Source: an uncultured Bulleidia sp.
GTDB lineage: Bacteria; Bacillota_I; Bacilli_A; Erysipelotrichales; Erysipelotrichaceae
Direction of reading: 5' to 3'
Assembly (NCBI GenBank): GCA_934754415.1
Contig: CAKVIS010000045.1
Span: 1 to 13,141 of the forward strand
Length of the DNA: 13,141 bases
Shown: piece after piece, positions 7,440-12,647 of the stretch
How positions within the stretch are numbered: position 1 is the stretch's first letter
Layout: every line of letters starts with the position of its first letter
Translations under genes and position numbers: made by a program
The notes under the pieces: model-generated
Told to the model about the DNA's origin: nothing
What the model saw: only the letters and a program-made list of their open reading frames with translations
The model's database searches: none

Positions 7440-7511
7440 GTAAACACATTCTATTAAAACGAAATACTTTCACTTATGTTTTCAAGAATGTGCATAAAAC
7501 ATAGTGTTTAC
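7440..7511. promoter_or_regulatory. Nested inverted repeats upstream of the P1 promoter
   Basis: GTAAACAC (7440-7447) is the inverse of GTGTTTAC (7504-7511). Nested inside, ATGTTTT (7476-7482) is the inverse of AAAACAT (7496-7502). GTAAAC appears again at 7550-7555 next to the P1 -10 box. The repeated hexamer suggests a regulator site or a structured leader; the function is unknown. Confidence 0.35.
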
Positions 7512-7535
7512 GGTTATATTACAGTAATTATTCTT

Positions 7536-7563
7536 TTTACTTTTCCAAAGTAAACGGTATAAT
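7536..7563 (+). promoter_or_regulatory. Promoter of pilin P1 with overlapping inverted repeat
   Basis: -35 TTTACT (7536-7541) and a consensus -10 TATAAT (7558-7563) are separated by 16 bases. The perfect inverted repeat TTTACTTT-tcc-AAAGTAAA (7536-7554) covers the -35 box and spacer, a typical operator position. The start codon follows 32 bases after the -10 box, with RBS AAAGGAG. Confidence 0.6.
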
Positions 7564-7595
7564 TAATTTTGTAATAACAAAGGAGATTATGAACA

Positions 7596-8036
7596 ATGAA
7601 AAAAACATTACGTAACAAAAAGGGATTCACATTAGCTGAATTACTTATCGTCGTTGCAATCATTGCAGTATTAGTTGCAATTGCAATTCCTATCTTCACA
7701 GCACAGTTAGAAAAAGCTAGAGAAGCAGTTGACCTGTCAAATATTAGAGCTGCATATGCGGAATGCTCTGCAGATGTCCTTACTGGAGATGGGAAGACTG
7801 GATATTATGAAGAGGTTAAAACAAAGCAAAGTAAGGATGGATGGGCATCTACTCCTGAAAAGATTGCAGGTACTCTTGATGTAACACAGGATACTGTGGG
7901 CAAGGCTCTTTCAACTAATAAAACAATTTATGTATGTGTAAGCAAGGATGGTGAGCTTTCTCTTGCTACAACTGCTCCAACAACTGATTTTAAGAATGTG
8001 ACTTCTGTTAATGCTGACGGTACGACAGGAAGCTAA
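7596..8036 (+). CDS. Type IV prepilin P1 (class III signal peptide)
   Basis: The 146-residue protein starts MKKTLRNKKG, a prepilin leader cut after Gly10, followed by the mature N-terminus FTLAELLIVVAII with the invariant Glu at position 5. Residues 11-34 form the hydrophobic helix that spans the membrane and builds the fibre core; the rest is a small head. Cys57 and Cys114 could form a disulfide. The head ends in IYVCVSKDGELSLATT, the last strands of a minimal pilin. It depends on a prepilin peptidase and PilB/PilC-type machinery that is not in the window. The RBS AAAGGAG is well placed. It shares the N-terminal helix with P2 and P3, while the heads differ. It could be a major pilin or a pseudopilin. 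Confidence 0.9.
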   Translation: MKKTLRNKKGFTLAELLIVVAIIAVLVAIAIPIFTAQLEKAREAVDLSNIRAAYAECSADVLTGDGKTGYYEEVKTKQSKDGWASTPEKIAGTLDVTQDTVGKALSTNKTIYVCVSKDGELSLATTAPTTDFKNVTSVNADGTTGS

Positions 8037-8099
8037 TCGTAGTCAAGTAAAGTGCATTTAGCAATTTTAAATCCTTTGAAATCTGCAAATGGTTATATA

Positions 8100-8136
8100 G
8101 ACTGATATCTTGTTTGATAAGGTATCAGTCTTTTTG
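8100..8136 (+). terminator. Terminator between pilins P1 and P2
   Basis: GACTGATA (8100-8107) and TATCAGTC (8123-8130) pair perfectly and continue inward through TCTT/AAGG (one wobble) to a 7-base loop. The T tract TTTTTG follows. P1 and P2 are therefore separate transcription units. Confidence 0.85.
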
Positions 8137-8158
8137 TGAAGTAATTTGGTTTCTTTCC

Positions 8159-8201
8159 ATTACAATAATTCCATTGTAATTCACCCTATGAGTTCTATAA
8201 T
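8159..8201 (+). promoter_or_regulatory. Promoter of pilin P2 with overlapping inverted repeat
   Basis: -35 TTGTAA (8174-8179) and -10 TATAAT (8196-8201) have a 16-base spacer, the same geometry as P1. A perfect inverted repeat ATTACAAT (8159-8166) / ATTGTAAT (8173-8180) with a 6-base spacer covers the -35 box. Its sequence differs from the P1 inverted repeat, suggesting separate control of the two pilins. Confidence 0.6.
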
Positions 8202-8227
8202 GGTATTACATGTAAAGGGATGGAATA

Positions 8228-9142
8228 ATGAGAAACATTGGGAGAAAAGATAAAGGTTTTACATTAGCTGAGTTATTAATAGTAGTTGCTATTATAGGTG
8301 TATTAGTCGCAATCGCTATACCTATCTTTAGTGGTCAATTAGAGAAGAGCAGAGAAGCTGTGGATGCAGCAAATATACGTTCTCAGTATGCAGAAGTAAT
8401 CTCTGATGCTTTACTGGATGGAACTTCAGTAAATGGTAAAGAAAAATATGGCGCTGTACAGTTAAAACAGAAGGAAGATAACTGGAAGAATACAGAGCTT
8501 GCTACAAACTTACATAGTGTATATGCACAGGTGATAGGGTCCCCAGTTGCTAATGGTACTGCATGGGTAGAATACAATGATTCTACAGGTCAGGCTATTC
8601 TTCATTATGAGGGTGGTACTGGTAATACTACCGGTGGAGGAGAAACTTCAGGAGAAGGCTCTGGTACTACTGGCGGTTCTGATAGTACTGGAGGAAACAC
8701 TTCTGGCAGTGGAACAGGTTCTACAGGAACGAATGCAGATCCAAACAAGGCTTATGAGAATCTTGGCAGTCAAGCAAATGACTGGCCAGAAAAAGGAACA
8801 GACTGTGTGGTAGATGTATATACAGGACAGATTATCAGATATAATGGCCAATTATATGTTTCTGCAGCAACAGATAAATGGAAGCTTAATGGATATTACT
8901 ACACCACTCCGGCTGAAATGAACAATAATTTTTTAGCGATTAACAATAAACCTGCACAGACAATCAAGGATTTGCAGAAGCCGTGGGCTGGTTCGAATCA
9001 AGAGACACTTTTGAATCTTTCTGTTGGTGATTTGTATTTAGATTCAGATAACAATTATTATATTTATCATGGTGGTAGCAGCAATAATGTTCCACCTTCG
9101 GAAAATATGCAAGACTGGATTAAGCTTTTGCCAAACAAATGA
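8228..9142 (+). CDS. Type IV prepilin P2 with long modular C-terminal extension
   Basis: The protein has 304 residues, about twice a usual pilin of this type. The leader MRNIGRKDKG is followed by FTLAELLIVVAII (Glu at mature position 5). Residues 31-127 are a pilin head like P4, ending in the strand DSTGQAILHYEG. Residues ~128-170 form a Gly/Ser/Thr-rich linker. Two similar modules follow: about 193-220 (YTGQIIRYNGQLYVSAATDKW) and about 263-300 (VGDLYLDSDNNYYIY to DWIKL). Each has a G-x-x-(Y/I) start, Y/N-rich strands and a final Trp, resembling small surface carbohydrate-binding modules such as CBM5/12; this is a visual resemblance only. The protein is probably an adhesive or tip pilin. Head-end and linker DNA is shared with P5. 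Confidence 0.9.
   Translation: MRNIGRKDKGFTLAELLIVVAIIGVLVAIAIPIFSGQLEKSREAVDAANIRSQYAEVISDALLDGTSVNGKEKYGAVQLKQKEDNWKNTELATNLHSVYAQVIGSPVANGTAWVEYNDSTGQAILHYEGGTGNTTGGGETSGEGSGTTGGSDSTGGNTSGSGTGSTGTNADPNKAYENLGSQANDWPEKGTDCVVDVYTGQIIRYNGQLYVSAATDKWKLNGYYYTTPAEMNNNFLAINNKPAQTIKDLQKPWAGSNQETLLNLSVGDLYLDSDNNYYIYHGGSSNNVPPSENMQDWIKLLPNK
8578..8626 (+). repeat. 49-bp block shared exactly with 11954-12002 (copy in P2)
   Basis: The 49 bases are identical to 11954-12002 and encode the last strand of the pilin head plus the first linker residues (DSTGQAILHYEGGTGN). Upstream of the block the two copies are unrelated. Downstream they stay similar through the Gly/Ser/Thr linker and then diverge. Confidence 0.85.
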
Positions 9143-9177
9143 AAATAGTCATAATCAATCATAAGGACAAGCTAAGT

Positions 9178-9271
9178 AGCGACGAGATGGATCAGTCTCG
9201 TCGCTTTGTTTAAGCATGAGGAAGGTGGTAAACGCCAAGTGATGATATGAAGAAGGAGACATTGGCGGCGG
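9178..9271. repeat. ~95-bp repeat with GCGACGAGA hairpin (copy A)
   Basis: AGCGACGAGA (9178-9187) and TCTCGTCGCT (9196-9205) form a 10-bp stem with an 8-base loop and then TTTGTTT. It lies 35 bases after the P2 stop and probably terminates P2. The similarity to 11094-11199 continues to CATTGGCGGCGG (9260-9271). The remaining gene-free stretch 9272-9503 shows nothing recognisable; minus-strand frames there look non-coding. Confidence 0.6.
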
Positions 9272-9516
9272 GATGGGGCTGAGGAAGCAGATTTCGGAAA
9301 TAAAATGTCCGATAAGAGCAATTGCTGTGAGCTAGCGATATATTTGATGTAAAATGGGATGTAAGATCCGATGGTGTTATTAAGAGCAGTAGTGTGTGTT
9401 TGCAATGGATGAATCGATGGCACAATTGCACGGTTGTTCGGTGACATGTGCATGAATGGTGGGACAGTTACCGAGATTGGAATGATGATATGTTGACCCA
9501 TCGAAAGGAGGGTTTC

Positions 9517-9957
9517 ATGGTCTTTAATACTTTTATAAAATGCCAAGTTTGTGGATGTATTATTCGAGTGCGTTTACAAGTTGGCTGGCAGGAGGAACAT
9601 CCGATAGAAGTAGCATGTGGTAAATGTGGAACTTCCTTGTCAGGCAGAGTGAAAATAAGACAAGACCGTCCGGAGCTGAGTTTTTCTTTTGATAATGCTG
9701 ATGAGGTACAAGATGAAAATGCGGATTACATTGTTGAGTGCTCTGGTGAATTTCCTACTATAAAACAAGCTGAAGCATCCGATTTAGAGGGAGTGATTAT
9801 TACTCCGTTTATTCGATACACGAATCGTATTAAGACGCCTGATTCTTATGAAGAATTTAGACAAGATTTAGCTAAGCTGAATGCAGCTGCCAAAAAGTGG
9901 AAGAGTTATAAAAGAATTCTTGGTTTGGCAAAAAACAATAGCGAATACTTAACTTAA
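9517..9957 (+). CDS. Zinc-ribbon protein, probably the N-terminal part of a split SEC-C protein
   Basis: The start at ATG 9517 is set by the strong RBS AAAGGAGGG (9504-9512) and gives 146 residues; an earlier in-frame ATG at 9448 has none. The first 37 residues hold two cysteine knuckles, C9-x2-C12 and C34-x2-C37, the pattern of a rubredoxin-like zinc ribbon. The rest is mixed, with a helical end (EEFRQDLAKLNAAAKKW). The frame stops at TAA 9955 but continues in phase, without a start codon, into the next coding stretch; the junction reads EYLT-stop-EIQKEFSGQVF. A single A-to-T change from AAA would create this stop. The family is not recognised. It is probably a cytoplasmic accessory protein, now broken or translated as a short form. 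Confidence 0.65.
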   Translation: MVFNTFIKCQVCGCIIRVRLQVGWQEEHPIEVACGKCGTSLSGRVKIRQDRPELSFSFDNADEVQDENADYIVECSGEFPTIKQAEASDLEGVIITPFIRYTNRIKTPDSYEEFRQDLAKLNAAAKKWKSYKRILGLAKNNSEYLT

Positions 9958-10014
9958 GAGATTCAAAAGGAGTTTTCCGGTCAGGTTTTTCAATGTAGAG
10001 ATGAATATGAAATA

Positions 10015-10791
10015 TTGAGAGCTGTTCACATGATTGAGGTGCATGGACTATATTCATCATTAAGAAAAGATATCCTTAATGAATTCGCATTTAGTGAAGG
10101 AATACTGAAAATGGATTCGGCACAAATGAAGAACTTAATTGATTTTCTTAATTCTCATGATGGGTTCCACCTTAAAGAATTACAGGAACTTCTCTATAAT
10201 GTCTATGATGAGTTTATAACAGTATATCAAAGACTTATACCTGCACTAGCTATACAATACTGCAAAGAAAACTCTTTTGATTTTGAGCATGAAGGTTCTA
10301 CAACAAGTAGTTTTAATAGCGTAAAACAGTTCTATTTGGATGCTTACGAGGCACTGGGCAATTTGCTAGTCATACCTGTAGCGCTCAATAATATTAAATA
10401 CCGGGCTGACATCAATGCTATGAATCCGATTGAGAAGAATGTCAATTCTTTGGAGGACTATATTAAACTCACAAAAGCATCAAGATATCATTTCTGTTTG
10501 GATTCTGAAGTTTACACAGGCTTTTTGAAAATACTCGTGAATGCAAAATTGAGAAATGCTATCGGTCATAATGATGTTGAATATAATTCAGTAGACCAGC
10601 TGATAGCTTATATCCCTAATCCGAAAGATAGAACAAAAAGGAAAACGGAGTACCTTCTTCAGTTCGAAAATGAAGCTATGCATATGTTTCAAGCTATATT
10701 AGGAGTTTCTGAATATTTGTATCGTTTGAGGGAACTTGAACTTATGTATGATGGGAAAATTTCTCTTATGGTTCGGGAAAGAGCGAACTGA
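10015..10791 (+). CDS. Helical middle domain of the split SEC-C protein
   Basis: This open stretch has 258 codons from TTG 10015, or 253 from ATG 10030. Neither start has a good RBS, and the phase is the same as that of the upstream zinc-ribbon frame, with coding-like sequence across 9958-10014. The product is predicted to be mostly helical and soluble, with AKLRNAIGHNDVEYN (residues ~178-192). That RNAIGHND segment recalls the 'R-N-x-x-(A/G)-H' motif of HEPN-like and Abi-type domains, a weak resemblance. It ends at TGA 10789-10791, directly followed in phase by a SEC-C motif. It is most likely the middle of one gene interrupted by two nonsense codons. Function unknown. Confidence 0.55.
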   Translation: MRAVHMIEVHGLYSSLRKDILNEFAFSEGILKMDSAQMKNLIDFLNSHDGFHLKELQELLYNVYDEFITVYQRLIPALAIQYCKENSFDFEHEGSTTSSFNSVKQFYLDAYEALGNLLVIPVALNNIKYRADINAMNPIEKNVNSLEDYIKLTKASRYHFCLDSEVYTGFLKILVNAKLRNAIGHNDVEYNSVDQLIAYIPNPKDRTKRKTEYLLQFENEAMHMFQAILGVSEYLYRLRELELMYDGKISLMVRERAN

Positions 10792-10866
10792 CCGAAGAAG
10801 ATAGGCCGCAATGAATTGTGCCCATGTGGAAGTGGAAAGAAGTATAAGCGTTGTCATGGGCGATGA
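10792..10866 (+). pseudogene. SEC-C zinc motif cut off by an in-frame TGA
   Basis: Directly after TGA 10789-10791 the same frame encodes PKKIGRNELCPCGSGKKYKR and then CHGR before TGA 10864. This is a textbook SEC-C motif (CxC-x8-CH), a zinc-binding tail found on SecA and many accessory proteins, almost always at the C-terminus. It has no start codon or RBS of its own. It must have been the tail of the upstream protein before the TGA arose (for example from CGA), or it is reached by readthrough. Confidence 0.75.
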
Positions 10867-11093
10867 GAGTATACAGAAATTCGTTTATTATTTATTATAG
10901 AGTGATTTATTGAGGAAGAAGGAACGTCATTTGGTAAATGAGACGGGCCCCTGGAAGTATGTTAACTAGAGTTTATATTGCATGTGGAATCTGAAAAATG
11001 AAATTGGTACAACTGAAGCATAAAATGTTTTTGTGATAGCTGGTACAGTATGTGCAAATTAGCGGTTGTAAAGGGCTCTCGACCACAAAATGA
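10867..11093. other. Gene-free stretch between the SEC-C remnant and repeat copy B
   Basis: No supported coding frame, promoter or RNA gene was seen here. Together with copy B and the P3 3' flank it forms a 343-base gap between 10867 and the P3 stop. Confidence 0.4.
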
Positions 11094-11134
11094 AGCGACG
11101 AGAATGGATTCGCAGTGAATCAGTCTCGTCGCTT
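11093..11134 (-). terminator. Terminator of pilin P3 within repeat copy B
   Basis: AAGCGACGAGA and TCTCGTCGCTT pair over 11 bp (11093-11103 and 11124-11134), and an inner stem GATTC/GAATC (11107-11121) extends the hairpin. On the minus strand the stem follows the P3 stop by about 75 bases and is followed by CATTTTG. The plus-strand exit is CTTTACTG, so it could work both ways. Confidence 0.6.
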
Positions 11135-11199
11135 TACTGTTATATGCAGCTGATGATGAAAGCGCTGTGACGATGTGAAGACAGAGGCATTGGCGGCGG
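11094..11199. repeat. ~105-bp repeat with GCGACGAGA hairpin (copy B)
   Basis: This is similar to 9178-9271 in the same orientation: the hairpin arms and ATCAGTCTCGTCGCTTT are shared, and so is CATTGGCGGCGG (11188-11199). The 12-base length difference is mostly an extra ~11 bases in the hairpin loop of copy B. Copy B is the 3' flank of pilin P3, so copy A looks like the 3' flank of a lost relative. Confidence 0.6.
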
Positions 11200-11209
11200 A
11201 AGAGTGCAG

Positions 11210-11650
11210 CTAGCCGAACTGTCTGGAGTTGTTGCCTTGGATGTTTCCGTTCTGGTCGAGGTACGGGGCGGTCTGGATAGGTTTAGCGTCATTTAAGGAA
11301 ACGTACACATAGATGCAGTCGCACTGTTTGTGCTGTGCGGCCTGATCACAAACGTTTTTGGCCATGTTGTTGATGTCATGGGAATAGCCTTTAATCGGTA
11401 CCAGACTGCCGTCTGTATATTTGAAGTAAGCCATTTTAGTGTAGTTAGAGCTTTCGACATATTCAGTTTTGTCATCATAAAATGCAGCCAGTGCCATGGA
11501 TTTTGCGGCACGGATATTCGCCTTATTTACAGCGTCGACGGCTTTACTGCGCTGTGCTGTGAAAATCGGCACAGAGACTGCGGCGAGTACACCAATGATA
11601 GCGACTACAATCAGAAGCTCTGCGAGCGTGAAGCCTTTCTTTCGGTTCAT
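11210..11650 (-). CDS. Type IV prepilin P3 (class III signal peptide)
   Basis: The start at the ATG at 11650 (MNRKKG) is chosen because AAAGGA lies 8 bases upstream; an upstream in-frame ATG at 11674 would give an overlong leader. The protein has 146 residues. Cleavage after Gly6 gives FTLAELLIVVAIIGVLAAVS, with Glu at mature position 5. The head is unlike P1 and P2 beyond the helix, apart from a shared IYVxVS strand. It has three cysteines near the end (C101, C110, C112). The DNA is visibly richer in G+C than P1 and P2 (for example many GCC, GAC and CTG-type codons), which suggests a different origin. It has its own promoter and terminator and faces left, towards P2. Confidence 0.88.
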   Translation of the reverse strand: MNRKKGFTLAELLIVVAIIGVLAAVSVPIFTAQRSKAVDAVNKANIRAAKSMALAAFYDDKTEYVESSNYTKMAYFKYTDGSLVPIKGYSHDINNMAKNVCDQAAQHKQCDCIYVYVSLNDAKPIQTAPYLDQNGNIQGNNSRQFG

Positions 11651-11696
11651 ATTTCTATTCCTTTCATAGGGCATGCAACGTGATGTGAGGCTCGTA

Positions 11697-11713
11697 ATAT
11701 GCGAAGCGCATAT
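11697..11713 (-). promoter_or_regulatory. Inverted repeat in the P3 5' leader
   Basis: ATATGCG (11697-11703) and CGCATAT (11707-11713) form a 7-bp stem with a 3-base loop, between the P3 -10 box and start codon. It could be an operator just downstream of the transcription start, or an mRNA hairpin. Confidence 0.4.
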
Positions 11714-11730
11714 GCATGTTCATATGAGGT

Positions 11731-11760
11731 ATGGTAGCACAAAATTCAGGAAGTGGACAA
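11731..11760 (-). promoter_or_regulatory. Promoter of pilin P3
   Basis: On the minus strand -35 TTGTCC (plus 11755-11760) and -10 TACCAT (plus 11731-11736) are 18 bases apart. TGC directly before the -10 box gives an extended -10. The start codon lies about 80 bases downstream. Confidence 0.5.
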
Positions 11761-11849
11761 TAATATAAGATAAAAAAAGATATTCAAAAGATGGTGGGGC
11801 AGGCCCGGGAAGAAAAAGGTTTGCGATGCTTAGAATGCAGTTTTGAGAT

Positions 11850-12362
11850 ATGATTATAGGCAGAAGCAGAGGACGCAATCAGAGAGGGCTTCGTAAACTG
11901 ATGGAAGCGAAGGATTTTGCAAAGCTCGCACTGCTGCAAGATGCTGCAAATACTGATTCTACAGGTCAGGCTATTCTTCATTATGAGGGTGGTACTGGTA
12001 ATGCCACTGGTGGCAGTACAGGTGGGGAATCTTCAGGAGAAGAATCTGGTACTACTGGTGGAAATACAACAGGTGGTTCTGGTAACACGGGAGGAAATAC
12101 TTCTGGAAGTGGAACGTGTTCTACTGGAGGAGGAACAACAGGAGGAACTGGTACAAATACAGGATCTAATACTTCAGTGTCCTTTCCTGAATTTACTATA
12201 AGTCATGTGATTCCATTTGCTGTGGATTCAAGTACTGGTATTACTGTTACACGTGGGAATGTATATAGTTATAATGGCAGATATTATGTATGTATTGCGG
12301 ATTATAATGCTCCTTCAAGATGGGAAAGCTATGAAAGTATTACACCAAATGGTAATAAGTGA
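11850..12362 (+). pseudogene. Partial pilin tail cassette P5 (linker and first tail module)
   Basis: An open frame of 170 codons runs from ATG 11850 to TGA 12360, but no prepilin leader is present and the RBS is poor. The first ~34 residues (MIIGRSRGRNQRGL...) are unlike pilins. From 11954 it copies the end of the P2 head (DSTGQAILHYEGGTGN), then a longer Gly/Ser/Thr linker, then a module with RGNVYSYNGRYYVCIADYNA and a Trp, comparable with P2's YTGQIIRYNGQLYVSAA. The translated product would lack any export signal, so this is best read as a silent C-terminal cassette or a relic of a duplicated P2-like gene. The TGA separates it from a second module in the same frame. Confidence 0.7.
11954..12002 (+). 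repeat. 49-bp block shared exactly with 8578-8626 (copy in P5)
   Basis: This copy is identical to the block in P2 and in the same orientation, 3376 bases away. It marks the left edge of pilin similarity in P5. Recombination between the copies could replace the P2 tail, or delete the DNA between, including P3 and the SEC-C gene. Confidence 0.85.
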
Positions 12363-12581
12363 CCGTATATTGAACTGGTAAATAGTGCGACTGTGTTAAC
12401 CAATGCTGATTTTAAATATGAGAATAGTACAGCTCCGTATTTCCAGAATGATTCAGGAATTCCGACAGGGACTATTTATAAAACTTCAGATGGAACGGTG
12501 TATATTTTAAGTGCTACGTACAGTAATGGCTGGTGTACATTACCAAGTTCTAATAGTAACTGGGTATTGATAAATCAATAA
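12363..12581 (+). pseudogene. Second tail module of cassette P5, in phase after TGA
   Basis: Directly after TGA 12360-12362 the same frame stays open for 72 codons (PYIELVNSATVLTNADFKYE onward) to TAA 12579. It contains TGTIYKTSDGTVYILSATYS and ends SNWVLINQ, which parallels the last P2 module (VGDLYLDSDNNYYIY to DWIKL). It has no RBS or leader. It makes sense only as the continuation of P5 past the TGA. Confidence 0.65.
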
Positions 12582-12595
12582 TCATATAGAAAGAA

Positions 12596-12647
12596 AAGAG
12601 ACTGTTTGGAATAGATGGGTAATCTATTCTTAGCAGTCTCTTATTTG
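12596..12647. terminator. Bidirectional terminator between P5 and the permease remnant
   Basis: AAGAGACTG (12596-12604) pairs with CAGTCTCTT (12634-12642), and inside it GAATAGAT (12609-12616) pairs with ATCTATTC (12622-12629). T-rich sequence follows on both strands (TATTTGTTATTT on plus, TTTCTTTC on minus). It serves the end of P5 and the convergent permease gene. Confidence 0.75.

Larger units (their letters stand above)
7193..7693. repeat. Inverted 9-bp pair bounding the P1 promoter and N-terminal coding region
   Basis: ATAGGAATT (7193-7201) and AATTCCTAT (7685-7693) are exact inverted copies. Extending outward into the coding bodies, the match is 14 of 16 bases (TGTAAAAATAGGAATT against TGTGAAGATAGGAATT). 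Both encode the same IPIF pilin residues, P4 leftward and P1 rightward. The ~490 bases between them hold the P1 promoter, RBS, leader and constant helix. Inverting the segment would join P1's leader in frame to the P4 body. That it inverts is a hypothesis; the repeat itself is seen. Confidence 0.5.

Noticed and set aside
8630..8735. Possible tandem repeat or CRISPR-like array in P2 and P5
   Set aside because: The periodicity is degenerate and follows Gly/Ser/Thr codons; there are no constant repeats with unique spacers.
8577..8813. Second open frame inside the P2 linker (and the matching frame at 11917-12201 in P5)
   Set aside because: Both arise from the repetitive Gly/Ser/Thr-coding DNA read in another frame; there is no RBS.
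9448..9516. Earlier ATG start for the zinc-ribbon gene
   Set aside because: No RBS lies before 9448, while AAAGGAGGG sits ideally before ATG 9517.
9172..9546. Minus-strand open frame of 124 codons across copy A and the zinc-ribbon start
   Set aside because: It has no RBS, overlaps a terminator hairpin and the strong RBS of the plus-strand gene, and its residues resemble no pilin or other family.
11330..11683. Plus-strand frame of 117 codons opposite pilin P3
   Set aside because: It is antisense to a clear prepilin with leader, RBS and promoter.
10789..12362. A variant genetic code with TGA read as Trp
   Set aside because: Two in-frame TGA codons suggested it, but Trp is encoded by TGG throughout, P2 ends cleanly at TGA, and the other genes have no internal TGA.
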